DNA from: Rhodobacterales bacterium HKCCSP123
Lineage (GTDB): Bacteria; Pseudomonadota; Alphaproteobacteria; Rhodobacterales; Rhodobacteraceae
Direction of reading: 5' to 3'
DNA length: 45,902 nt
Assembly (NCBI GenBank): GCA_015689745.1
Contig: WVSO01000020.1
Span: forward strand, 1 to 45,902
Part shown: piece after piece, positions 8,962-16,523 of the stretch
Position numbering within the stretch: position 1 is the first letter of the stretch
Layout: each line of letters starts with the position of its first letter
Translations under genes and position numbers: made by a program
Notes under the pieces: model-generated
What the model was told of the DNA's origin: nothing
Database searches by the model: none
The model's input: only the letters and a program-made list of their open reading frames with translations

Positions 8962-8998
8962 GGCCCGCGTCGGGCGTTGCCCCTGCCCGGCGCGGGCC
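8962..8998 (+). terminator. Strong stem-loop after the tiny ORF
   Basis: GGCCCGCGTCGGGC (8962-8975) pairs with GCCCGGCGCGGGCC (8985-8998) over 14 positions with one G-U-type exception and a 9-base loop. It lies 13 bp after the tiny ORF's TAA. There is no T-tract, so it may be a terminator, a transcript-stabilising hairpin, or part of the repeat element that follows. Confidence 0.5.
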
Positions 8999-9001
8999 AG
9001 A

Positions 9002-9048
9002 GCATGTTGCGCAAAAGTGGGAACCGGTTTTGCGCGCCTCGAACATGC
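9002..9048. repeat. Dispersed intergenic palindrome (RIME-like)
   Basis: The outer arms GCATGTT (9002-9008) and AACATGC (9042-9048) pair perfectly. The inner arms GCGCAAAA (9009-9016) and TTTTGCGC (9028-9035) also pair. The central GTGGGAACCGG matches, from memory, the core of palindromes scattered in intergenic regions of many Alphaproteobacteria, especially Rhizobiales. It is probably a non-autonomous dispersed repeat. Copy number cannot be tested here because only this copy is in the window. Confidence 0.65.
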
Positions 9049-9132
9049 GGCCCCCCTCAGATGCGACACACCGCCTCATGCTGCAGCGCAGCACCCGGCC
9101 TAGCTCCCCGTTTGCGAACAGGAGAAATGCCG

Positions 9133-9384
9133 ATGACCCTTGCCCCCGAAGCGCCCAAGCCCCGCTACATCACGCGCCACGTCACCTACCGCCTGCCGAT
9201 CATCGGCCGCATGGCGCGCGAGGTCGTCGAGGGCCCCGTGGAAAACGCCTTCGCCGCGATCTTCGGCACGGTCGCGGCCATCGCCATCGGCGTGCTGATC
9301 TGGGGCTATCCCGCGCTGATCTTCTCGGCGCTTCTGGCGGCCGCGCTGATGGTCGTCACCCTCGTCCGCATCACGCTGGGCTGA
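9133..9384 (+). CDS. Small conserved-looking membrane protein (83 aa)
   Basis: The product begins MTLAPEAPKPRYITRHVTY. After a basic, amphipathic segment (RLPIIGRMAREVVEG) it has two hydrophobic stretches, AFAAIFGTVAAIAIGVLIWG and LIFSALLAAALMVVTLVRI, so it is probably a two-pass membrane protein with the N-terminus in the cytoplasm. Two in-frame ATGs exist (9127 and 9133). The second is better spaced from AGGAGA, so it is preferred. The gene converges on maeB, with only 3 bp between the stops and no visible terminator. I do not recognise a function. Confidence 0.78.
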   Translation: MTLAPEAPKPRYITRHVTYRLPIIGRMAREVVEGPVENAFAAIFGTVAAIAIGVLIWGYPALIFSALLAAALMVVTLVRITLG

Positions 9385-9387
9385 CGC

Positions 9388-11667
9388 CTAGCTGTAGACG
9401 CTGACCGGGGTTCCGGCCAGGGCGGAGATGTTCAGCAAACCCCGCGCCGTGATCGAGGGCGTCACGATATGCGCCCGGTTGCCCATCCCCATCAGGATGG
9501 GCCCGACCTCGAGCCCCCCGGCGCGCGCTTTCAGCATGTTGCGCGCCGCCCCCGCCGCGTCGGTCGAGGCGAAGACCAGCGCGTTGGCGGCCCCCTCCAT
9601 CCGGCTGCCGGGAAGGATGCGGTCGCGCAGCTCGGGATCGAGGGCGGTATCGACATGCATCTCGCCCTCGTAGGTGAAATCCACACCCATCCCGTCGAGC
9701 AGCTCCAGCGCCGCGCGCATCCGCCGCCCGCTGTCGCTGTCGAGATTGCCGAACTGGCTGCCCGAACAGAGCGCGACCTTGGGTTCGATCCCGAAGCGCC
9801 GGATGTGCCGCGCGGCGCCGCAGACGGTTTCGGCGATCTGCCCGGGCGTCGGTTCGGGGTGAACCTGCGTGTCGCCGATGAAGAGCGGGCCATCGTCCGA
9901 GATCATCAGGCTGAGCGCGCCGACCGGGTGCAGACCGTCCGTCGCCAGAAGCTGCGTGACGTAGTTCAGGTGCCAGAGATACTGACCGAAGGTGCCGCAG
10001 ATCAGGCTCTCGGCTTCGCCGCGATGGACCATCACTGCGCCGATGGCGGTGGTGTTCGTCCGCATGATCGCGCGGGCGAGATCGGGCGTCACGCCGCGCC
10101 GCGCCATGACGCTGTGATAGGTCTGCCAGTAGTCGCGGTAGCGCGGGTCGTTCTCGGGGTTCACCAGCTCGAAATCGACGCCGGGCCGCACGGTCAGGCC
10201 ATGGCGCTCGATCTGCAGGTCGATGGCCGCCGGACGGCCGATCAGGATCGGCTTGTCGGTCGTTTCCTCGATCATGGCCTGTGCGGAGCGCAACACGCGC
10301 TCGTCCTCGCCCTCGGCGAAGACGATACGCCGCTCGGCGCTGCGGGCGGCCTCGAAGACGGGGCGCATGATGAGGGCCGAGCGGAAGACGGACTGGTTCA
10401 GCCGCTCGCGGTAGGCATTCAGGTCATCGAGCGGCCGGGTCGCAACGCCCGACTCCATCGCGGCCTTTGCGACGGCACTGGCCACCACCGCGATCAGGCG
10501 GCGGTCGAAGGGCTTGGGGATCAGGTAATCGGCCCCGAAGGTCAGCTGCTCGCCGCGATAGGCGGCGGCGGCTTCGGCGCTGGTGGTGGCGCGCGCCAGC
10601 GCCGCGATCCCCTCGATGCAGGCGATCTGCATCGCGTCGTTGATCTCGGTCGCGCCCACGTCCAGCGCGCCGCGGAAGATGAAGGGGAAACACAGGACGT
10701 TGTTGACCTGGTTCGGGAAATCGCTGCGCCCCGTGGCGATGATCGCGTCGGGCGCGACGCTGCGCACCGCGTCGGGCAGGATCTCGGGCGTGGGGTTGGC
10801 CAACGCGAAGATGATGGGCCGCTTGGCCATCCGCGCCACCATCTCGGGCGTCAGCACCCCGGGGCCCGAGAGGCCAAGGAACAGGTCCGCGCCGTCGATC
10901 ACGTCCGAGAGCGTCCGAAGGTCGGTCTTCTGCGCATAGGCCGCTTTCTGCGGGTTCATGTCCGTCTCGCGGCCCTCGTGAACCAGCCCGTGAATGTCGC
11001 AAAGCCAGACGTTCTCGCGCTTCACGCCCAGCTTGAGCAGCATGTTGAGACAGGCGATGCCCGCCGCGCCGCCGCCCGTCGAAACGACCTTGATCTCCTC
11101 GAACCGCTTGCCCGCCACGCGCAGCGCGTTGGCGGCCGCAGCCCCCACCACGATGGCCGTGCCGTGCTGGTCGTCGTGAAAGACGGGTATGTTCATCCGC
11201 TCGCGGCAGATTTGTTCAACGATAAAACAATCCGGCGCCTTGATGTCCTCGAGATTTATCGCCCCGAAGGTCGGCTCCAGCGCGCAGACGATCTCGGCCA
11301 GCTTGTGCGGATCGGGTTCGTCCAGCTCGATGTCGAAACAGTCGATGTTGGCGAAGTTCTTGAAGAGAACCGCCTTGCCCTCCATCACCGGCTTGGAGGC
11401 CAGCGCGCCGATGTTGCCCAGCCCCAGGACCGCCGTGCCGTTCGAGACGACGGCCACCAGGTTCCCGCGCGAGGTATAGCGCGCCGCATTCGCCGGATCG
11501 GCCTTGATCTCAAGGCTCGCCTCGGCCACGCCGGGGCTGTAGGCACGGGCAAGGTCGCGCCCGTTGGCCAGCGGTTTGGTCGCCCGGATCTCGAGCTTTC
11601 CCGGCTTCGGATACTCATGGTAGAACAGCGCCGCCGCACGCAATCCGTCCTGCTTGTCGTCGCTCAT
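9388..11667 (-). CDS. maeB: NADP-dependent malic enzyme with C-terminal phosphotransacetylase-like domain
   Basis: It decarboxylates malate oxidatively to pyruvate, supplying NADPH during growth on organic acids. At 759 aa it is the large MaeB type. Residues 1 to about 430 are the malic-enzyme region, with AYSPGVAEASLEI, VFHDDQHGTAIVVGAAAANAL, and the dinucleotide motif VSTGGGAAGIACLN. From about residue 435 there is a phosphate-acetyltransferase-like domain (IVFAEGEDERVLRSAQ ... SGSQFGNLDSDSG), which in this family is regulatory and lacks transacetylase activity. An AGGG site precedes the ATG (11665-11667). A perfect 14-bp palindrome lies 23 bp upstream. Confidence 0.96.
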   Translation of the reverse strand: MSDDKQDGLRAAALFYHEYPKPGKLEIRATKPLANGRDLARAYSPGVAEASLEIKADPANAARYTSRGNLVAVVSNGTAVLGLGNIGALASKPVMEGKAVLFKNFANIDCFDIELDEPDPHKLAEIVCALEPTFGAINLEDIKAPDCFIVEQICRERMNIPVFHDDQHGTAIVVGAAAANALRVAGKRFEEIKVVSTGGGAAGIACLNMLLKLGVKRENVWLCDIHGLVHEGRETDMNPQKAAYAQKTDLRTLSDVIDGADLFLGLSGPGVLTPEMVARMAKRPIIFALANPTPEILPDAVRSVAPDAIIATGRSDFPNQVNNVLCFPFIFRGALDVGATEINDAMQIACIEGIAALARATTSAEAAAAYRGEQLTFGADYLIPKPFDRRLIAVVASAVAKAAMESGVATRPLDDLNAYRERLNQSVFRSALIMRPVFEAARSAERRIVFAEGEDERVLRSAQAMIEETTDKPILIGRPAAIDLQIERHGLTVRPGVDFELVNPENDPRYRDYWQTYHSVMARRGVTPDLARAIMRTNTTAIGAVMVHRGEAESLICGTFGQYLWHLNYVTQLLATDGLHPVGALSLMISDDGPLFIGDTQVHPEPTPGQIAETVCGAARHIRRFGIEPKVALCSGSQFGNLDSDSGRRMRAALELLDGMGVDFTYEGEMHVDTALDPELRDRILPGSRMEGAANALVFASTDAAGAARNMLKARAGGLEVGPILMGMGNRAHIVTPSITARGLLNISALAGTPVSVYS

Positions 11668-11689
11668 GGCGCCCTCCCGTTTGAAACTT

Positions 11690-11703
11690 GTTTAACGTTA
11701 AAC
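11690..11703. promoter_or_regulatory. 14-bp perfect palindrome upstream of maeB
   Basis: GTTTAACGTTAAAC is fully self-complementary and AT-rich in a GC-rich background. It lies 23-36 bp upstream of the maeB ATG and 41 bp from the end of nadK. It is a plausible dimeric-regulator operator overlapping the maeB promoter. The regulator is unknown. The sequence contains two TTAA half sites, but spaced 2 bp apart rather than the 7 bp of a CtrA box. Confidence 0.5.
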
Positions 11704-11744
11704 AGTTTTCCGCACACGCCGGAAACGCGGCGCAACGCCGCCCC

Positions 11745-12512
11745 TCAGACGAACTGCTCGCGGATCAGCCGTTCCTCCAACCCGTGACCGGGGTCGAAGA
11801 GGATGCGGTGTTCCACCGCCGGTTCCGACCGGATCTCGACCGAGACGACGTCAGCGACCGAGCGGCTGTCGGCATCCGCCATGACGGGCCGTTTCTCGGG
11901 CTCGCTCACCTCGATGCGCACCAGCGCCGTCTTGGGCAGAAGCGCGCCCCGCCAGCGCCGTGGCCGGAAGGCCGCCACCGCCGTCACCGCCAGCACGTCG
12001 GCGTCGATCGGCAGGATCGGCCCGTGGGCCGAGTAGTTGTAGGCGGTCGAGCCTGCGGGCGTGCAGACCAGCACGCCATCGGCCACCAGCTCCTCCATGC
12101 GCAAACGCCCGTCGACGTAGATCTTCAGCTTCGCCGCCTGCGGCCCGGCGCGCAGCAGGCTCACCTCGTTGATCGCCAGCATCTCGACCGTCGCGCCCGC
12201 CACCGTGGTCGCGGTCATCTGAAGCGGGTTGATCACCGTCTCTTCCGCCGCTTCCAGCCGCGCGATCAGCTCCTCCTCGGCATAGGCGTTCATCAGGAAC
12301 CCGACCGTGCCGCGGTTCATGCCGTAGACCGGCGCATCGATCCCCTGCGTCCCGTGCAGCGTCTGCAGCATGAACCCGTCGCCGCCCAGCGCCACGATCA
12401 CGTCCGCCTCCTCGGGCGAATGGGCACCGTAAAGACCTTCGAGCCGCGCCTTCGCCTCCTGCGAAAGCGCGGTGTCGGATGCGAGAAACGCGATGTTGCG
12501 CGCCGCGGGCAT
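11745..12512 (-). CDS. nadK: NAD kinase
   Basis: It phosphorylates NAD to NADP. The ATG at 12510-12512 has an AGGAGG site upstream and gives 255 aa; the longer open frame upstream has no family similarity. Motifs are GGDG (43-46, IVALGGDGFMLQTLHG), the NE/S motif in INEVSLLR, and the TPAGSTAYNYSAHGPI loop. Neighbouring maeB, also on the minus strand, uses NADP, but there is no overlap and maeB has its own promoter-like region. Confidence 0.96.
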   Translation of the reverse strand: MPAARNIAFLASDTALSQEAKARLEGLYGAHSPEEADVIVALGGDGFMLQTLHGTQGIDAPVYGMNRGTVGFLMNAYAEEELIARLEAAEETVINPLQMTATTVAGATVEMLAINEVSLLRAGPQAAKLKIYVDGRLRMEELVADGVLVCTPAGSTAYNYSAHGPILPIDADVLAVTAVAAFRPRRWRGALLPKTALVRIEVSEPEKRPVMADADSRSVADVVSVEIRSEPAVEHRILFDPGHGLEERLIREQFV

Positions 12513-12702
12513 GGGCGCCCCTCCTCCTGCCGGTGCCGCCACAGTTGCGCGCGCGGATCGGAAACTCAATCCTCCATCCGCACGCCCCGGGCCGCTTTCC
12601 GCGGCCGCCCTGCCGCTTTCCACCCTTCCCCGAGGGGCTCGCTTGCCCTAAACCGCGCGCTAACTGACGCCCATGCAGACCACCACCAAGGGAGACGCTG
12701 CC

Positions 12703-13998
12703 ATGAATGCCCCCCACCGTGACGAAGGGTTCTTCACCGAAAGCCTCGAGACCCGCGACGCCGAGATCTTCGGCGCGATCCGCAAGGAACTGGGCCGCCA
12801 GCGCGACGAGATCGAGCTGATCGCCTCGGAAAACATCGTCTCCGCCGCCGTGATGGAGGCGCAGGGCTCGGTGATGACCAACAAGTATGCCGAGGGCTAT
12901 CCCGGTCGGCGCTACTACGGCGGCTGCCAATATGTCGACATCGCCGAGGAGCTGGCGATCGAGCGCGCCAAGCAGCTCTTCAACGTGGGCTTCGCCAATG
13001 TGCAGCCCAACTCGGGGTCGCAGGCCAACCAGGGCGTCTTCACCGCGCTTCTTCAGCCGGGCGACACGATCCTCGGCATGAGCCTCGACGCGGGCGGCCA
13101 CCTGACCCATGGCGCGAAGCCCAACCAGTCGGGCAAGTGGTTCAACGCCATCCAGTATGGCGTGCGCCAGCAGGACCTCGAGGTCGACTACGACCAGATC
13201 GCGGCGCTCACCGCCGAACACCAGCCCAAGATGATCATCGCCGGCGGCTCGGCCATCCCGCGGATCATCGACTTCGCGAAAATGCGCGAGATCGCCGACA
13301 GCGTCGGCGCCTACCTGCTCGTCGACATGGCCCATTTCGCGGGGCTCGTCGCCTCGGGCCATTACCCCAGCCCCTTCCCGCACGCCCATGTCGCCACCAC
13401 GACCACGCACAAGACCCTGCGCGGGCCCCGCGGCGGCATGATCCTGACCGATGACGAGGCGATCGCGAAAAAGGTCAACTCCGCCATCTTCCCCGGTATC
13501 CAGGGCGGGCCGTTGATGCACGTGATCGCCGCCAAGGCCGTCGCCTTCGGCGAGGCGCTGCGCCCCGAGTTCAAGGATTACCAGGCGCAGGTGATCAAGA
13601 ACGCCCAGGCGCTCGCCGACCAGCTGATGAAGGGCGGCCTCGACATCGTCACAGGCGGCACCGACACGCACCTGATGCTGGTCGACCTGCGCCCCAAGGG
13701 CGTGAAGGGCAACGCCACCGAAAAGGCGCTGGGCCGGGCGCATATCACCTGCAACAAGAACGGCATTCCCTTCGACACCGAGAAGCCGACGATCACCTCC
13801 GGCATCCGCCTCGGGAGCCCGGCGGGGACCACCCGCGGCTTCGGCGAACCCGAGTTCCGCCAGATCGGCGACTGGATCACCGAGGTGGTCGACGGCCTTG
13901 CCGCCAATGGCGAGGAGGGCAACGCCGACGTGGAGGCGAAGGTCCGCGCCGAGGTCGAGGCGCTCTGCCAGCGGTTCCCGATCTACCCCAAGCTCTGA
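12703..13998 (+). CDS. glyA: Serine hydroxymethyltransferase
   Basis: This PLP enzyme interconverts serine plus tetrahydrofolate with glycine plus 5,10-methylene-THF, the main source of one-carbon units. The ATG at 12703 follows AAGGGAGA and gives 431 aa; an upstream in-frame ATG at 12673 lacks a comparable site. Motifs include [32 protein letters not shown] in two parts, [12 protein letters not shown], and the PLP lysine K237 in [14 protein letters not shown]. The C-terminal segment [16 protein letters not shown] is also typical. nadK is divergent, so the ~190 bp between them should hold both promoters; no riboswitch is seen there. Confidence 0.97.
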   Translation: MNAPHRDEGFFTESLETRDAEIFGAIRKELGRQRDEIELIASENIVSAAVMEAQGSVMTNKYAEGYPGRRYYGGCQYVDIAEELAIERAKQLFNVGFANVQPNSGSQANQGVFTALLQPGDTILGMSLDAGGHLTHGAKPNQSGKWFNAIQYGVRQQDLEVDYDQIAALTAEHQPKMIIAGGSAIPRIIDFAKMREIADSVGAYLLVDMAHFAGLVASGHYPSPFPHAHVATTTTHKTLRGPRGGMILTDDEAIAKKVNSAIFPGIQGGPLMHVIAAKAVAFGEALRPEFKDYQAQVIKNAQALADQLMKGGLDIVTGGTDTHLMLVDLRPKGVKGNATEKALGRAHITCNKNGIPFDTEKPTITSGIRLGSPAGTTRGFGEPEFRQIGDWITEVVDGLAANGEEGNADVEAKVRAEVEALCQRFPIYPKL

Positions 13999-14039
13999 TC
14001 CGCCGACGCAGGCCTGTTGACCTGCGACAATATTGCAGC

Positions 14040-14078
14040 CCCCCGCCGCCCGTGGCAAAATTGTCCGGACGGCGGGGG
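14040..14078 (+). terminator. Stem-loop downstream of glyA
   Basis: CCCCCGCCG (14040-14048) pairs with CGGCGGGGG (14070-14078), a perfect 9-bp GC stem around a 21-base loop, 42 bp past the glyA stop. No T-run follows. It is a plausible terminator or barrier between glyA and the desaturase gene. Just before it, a near-palindrome CTGCGACAATATTGCAG (14022-14038) could be a regulator site; that is speculative. Confidence 0.45.
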
Positions 14079-14141
14079 TGATTATGTCTGGCTGGTCCAG
14101 GCGGCTCCCGCGCGCCCACATGACCGATCGAGACCGGACCG

Positions 14142-15182
14142 ATGCACGCTGCCGTACACCGCCCCGAGATCACGCCCCATTACCGCGCCGAGGCCGAGCG
14201 CGAGATCCGCGCCTTCACCCGGAACTGGACCGCCCGCGACGATCGCATCGCCTGGCTCAGCTATGTCGCGACCTTCGCCGCCTATTTCGTCACCCTCTGG
14301 CTTGCCCTGCAGGCCTGGCCCGTCTGGTGGCTGGTGATGCCCCTCGTCGTGGTGAACGCGCTGGCGGGCGTGCGCCTCTACGTGCTGCAGCACGACTGCG
14401 GACATGGCTCGCTGTTCTCGAGGAAACGCCTGAACGATCTCGCAGGGCACGGGCTCAGCATCTTCACCCTGACCCCCTACCGGGTGATGCAGTCGAACCA
14501 CAACGACCACCACTCCCATCTCGGCAATCTCGACGAGCGCGACACGACCGAGATCTTCACCATGACGCTGCGCGAATGGCAGGCCGCAGGGTTCCGGACG
14601 CGCCTGTGGTACCGGCTCTACCGCAACCCCCTGATCCTGATCCCGATCGGCGGGCTGTTCACCTACGCCTTCGCCTATCGCTGGCCCAAGAACGCCGCCA
14701 AGGTCGACCCGCGCGGCGTGATCCTGCACAACCTCGGGCTGGCCGCTTGGGTCGCCCTGATCTGGTGGCTCGCGGGCGTGCCGGGCCTGGTCGTCTACGC
14801 CGGAACCGTCTTCGTGGCGGGCTGCGTCGGCGTCTTCCTCGTCTATCTCCAGCACAATTTCGAAGACACCTGGTGGGACCGCAAACCCGATCTCAACCCG
14901 GCGCGCGCCGCCCTGCAGGGCTCCTCGGCGCTGGACCTCGGCTGGTGGTTCGACCTGGCGGTCGCCAATATCACCTACCACAACATCCACCATTTCAACG
15001 CCAACATCCCCAGCTACCGCCTGCGGTCCTGTCACCGCGCGCTGCGCGAGAGATACGAGGTGCAGACGATCGGCTGGGCCGAGGCGCTGCGCTCCTTCAC
15101 GCTGAAGCTCTGGGACGAGGAGCAGGGCCGCCTCGTCCCCTTCCCGGCGACGGCGAGACAGGCGGCACCCCGAACCGCCTGA
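14142..15182 (+). CDS. Membrane fatty-acid desaturase
   Basis: The 346-aa product is a di-iron membrane desaturase. Its histidine boxes are HDCGH (84-88), HNDHHSH (120-126) and HNIHH (280-284), with an additional H in LQHNFEDTWW (238). Four or more hydrophobic segments alternate with these boxes, as expected for an acyl-lipid or acyl-CoA desaturase of the inner membrane. The ATG at 14142 lacks a strong ribosome-binding site, but no better start exists. Position and chain-length specificity cannot be read from sequence. It appears to be a single-gene unit, and a pair of intergenic repeats follows it. Confidence 0.9.
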   Translation: MHAAVHRPEITPHYRAEAEREIRAFTRNWTARDDRIAWLSYVATFAAYFVTLWLALQAWPVWWLVMPLVVVNALAGVRLYVLQHDCGHGSLFSRKRLNDLAGHGLSIFTLTPYRVMQSNHNDHHSHLGNLDERDTTEIFTMTLREWQAAGFRTRLWYRLYRNPLILIPIGGLFTYAFAYRWPKNAAKVDPRGVILHNLGLAAWVALIWWLAGVPGLVVYAGTVFVAGCVGVFLVYLQHNFEDTWWDRKPDLNPARAALQGSSALDLGWWFDLAVANITYHNIHHFNANIPSYRLRSCHRALRERYEVQTIGWAEALRSFTLKLWDEEQGRLVPFPATARQAAPRTA

Positions 15183-15205
15183 CCACGGTGAACACTCCCT
15201 TGACC

Positions 15206-15263
15206 GCGCCCCGTTAACCTTGACGCGCGCGCGCCTTCTCCGTTTTCCAAGTATTCCCGCCGA
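15206..15263. repeat. Intergenic repeat, copy 1
   Basis: The segment CCGTTAACCTTGACGC followed by a GC-rich stretch and TTTTCCAAGTATTCCCGCC recurs in related form about 215 bp downstream. The 338-bp interval between the desaturase and TetR genes otherwise holds no supported gene. From memory, similar GTTAACCTTGACGC ... CCAAATAT-CCCGCCGG blocks are common at gene ends in Rhodobacteraceae. Confidence 0.6.
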
Positions 15264-15421
15264 TTGCCCGACAGGCGGACTTGCCGCAGAAAGGGGAAGC
15301 GCCAGCAACGTGCCGCCCACGCAACGGCCCTGGATCGCGGCGCGGCCCCGTCCCGGCAAACCGTCGCCGCCCCGCGCCTGGCCGCCCACCCCGCCGGATC
15401 ATGGCATACAAACCCTTGATG

Positions 15422-15500
15422 GCGCGCCGTTAACCTTGACGCTCGCGCCCTCCCCATCTTCATCCTCCAAATATGGCCGCCGGAGGCTCCCGCAGCCTCC
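15422..15500. repeat. Intergenic repeat, copy 2, ending in a hairpin
   Basis: GCGCGCCGTTAACCTTGACG (from 15422), a pyrimidine-rich spacer and CCTCCAAATATGGCCGCC parallel copy 1 in the same orientation. This copy continues into a perfect 7-bp stem-loop, GGAGGCT (15482-15488) with AGCCTCC (15494-15500) and loop CCCGC. The hairpin lies 21 bp past the stop of the minus-strand TetR gene, so it may also act as that gene's terminator. Confidence 0.6.
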
Positions 15501-15520
15501 ACCCGCGCCTGGGCCGGGCC

Positions 15521-16108
15521 TCAGCGCGCGGCGGCCACGGCCTTGCGCGCCATGTCCCAGTAGAGCGCCTCGACCGTGTCGCGGTCCAGCCGCCCGCCTT
15601 CGCGGTACCACGTCGTCACCCCCGTCAGCATCGCGATCAGCGCCATGGTGGCCAGCTTCGTGTCGGCCATGTCGAACTCGCCGGTGGCCAGGCCCCGTTT
15701 CAGGATCGACTCGAGCTGCGTCTCGTAATCCCGCCTCAACCCCTCGATCACCGCGAAATTCGCAGGCTCGAGGTTGCGCAGTTCCATGTAGGCGATGAAC
15801 ACCAGGTCCGGCCGGTCGAGGTGATAGCGGATGTGATGGCGCACGAAGCTTTCCAGCTGCAGCAGCGGTGGCCCCCCGGGTGGCTGCCAGTCGGCCAGCA
15901 GATCCTCGAGATGCCCGCGCATCAACTCGAAGAGCAGCGCCTGCTTGTCGGGCGTGTAGAGGTAGAGCGCCCCCGCCTGCACCCCGACCTCCGCCGCGAT
16001 CTGGCGCATCGAGACGGCGGCGAAACCATGCCGCGCGAACAGCCTGAGCGCCGCCTCGCGCAAGCGCGGCCCGGTGATGTCTGCGTGACTGCCCTGTTTG
16101 CGTGCCAT
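15521..16108 (-). CDS. TetR/AcrR-family transcriptional regulator
   Basis: The 195-aa protein starts at the ATG at 16106-16108. A longer frame using TTG at 16138 would run through an apparent operator and is less likely. The N-terminal helix-turn-helix is clear (LREAALRLFARHGFAAVSMRQIAAEVGVQAGALYLY, residues about 16-51, shown here in essence). The remaining helices (residues 60-190) would form the ligand-binding/dimerisation domain. A TGAAC-N4-GTTCA palindrome lies just upstream, suggesting autorepression. Targets are not evident; the divergent neighbour is a small lipoprotein gene. Confidence 0.92.
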   Translation of the reverse strand: MARKQGSHADITGPRLREAALRLFARHGFAAVSMRQIAAEVGVQAGALYLYTPDKQALLFELMRGHLEDLLADWQPPGGPPLLQLESFVRHHIRYHLDRPDLVFIAYMELRNLEPANFAVIEGLRRDYETQLESILKRGLATGEFDMADTKLATMALIAMLTGVTTWYREGGRLDRDTVEALYWDMARKAVAAAR

Positions 16109-16123
16109 GGGCGCATGGTTATC

Positions 16124-16137
16124 TGAACGGGTGTTCA
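16124..16137. promoter_or_regulatory. Probable TetR operator
   Basis: TGAAC-GGGT-GTTCA is a perfect inverted repeat of 5-bp arms, 16-29 bp upstream of the TetR ATG and about 50 bp upstream of the divergent lipoprotein gene. The form and position suit a TetR-family autoregulatory site. Direct binding is inference. Confidence 0.55.
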
Positions 16138-16186
16138 ATTCAACTGCCCGCTGGACTTGGCCCCCGCCAAGGCGCTACCTAGCCCC

Positions 16187-16444
16187 ATGCCGCGCCTCGC
16201 CCTCTGCCTCGCCTGTCTTCTCGCCCTGGTGGCCGCCTGCGGCCCGTCCCGGCCCGAACTCGCAAGCCGGCTCAGCCCCGAAGCGCGCAGCGCCGCCTTT
16301 CCCGAACTCGTGTCCCTCGGCCCGCTCATGCAGCGCAGCGACCAGCTGCTGCCGCGTGCGGCCGACCGCGAGGGCCAGAGCCTCGAGGCGCGCGCCGCCG
16401 ATCTCCGCCGCCGCGCCGCCGCCTTGCGCGCGATGCCGCTCTGA
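16187..16444 (+). CDS. Small predicted lipoprotein (85 aa)
   Basis: The ATG at 16187 gives a lipoprotein signal, MPRLALCLACLLALVAAC, with a lipobox LVAA-C18. The mature part is a short Arg/Ala-rich helix (LEARAADLRRRAAALRAMPL at the C-terminus). A longer frame from 16157 would bury the signal peptide and is less likely. It is probably anchored in the outer or inner membrane and could be a small periplasmic helix protein. It lies 79 bp upstream of hom on the same strand. The function is unknown. Confidence 0.75.
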   Translation: MPRLALCLACLLALVAACGPSRPELASRLSPEARSAAFPELVSLGPLMQRSDQLLPRAADREGQSLEARAADLRRRAAALRAMPL

Positions 16445-16523
16445 GCGACGCGTTGCAGCCCGGCGGCGAAGCCGCTAACACCTTCGGGAATAGCGATTGC
16501 AGCCCCATTCCGGAGGATCCCCG

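Noticed and set aside
12513-12702. Possible glycine or SAM riboswitch in front of glyA
   Set aside because: No conserved aptamer blocks of either class could be found in the 190-bp gap.
15032-15502. A 156-aa minus-strand frame between the TetR and desaturase genes
   Set aside because: It runs through two copies of an intergenic repeat, which gives repeated ARASRLT stretches, and extends into the desaturase gene on the opposite strand.
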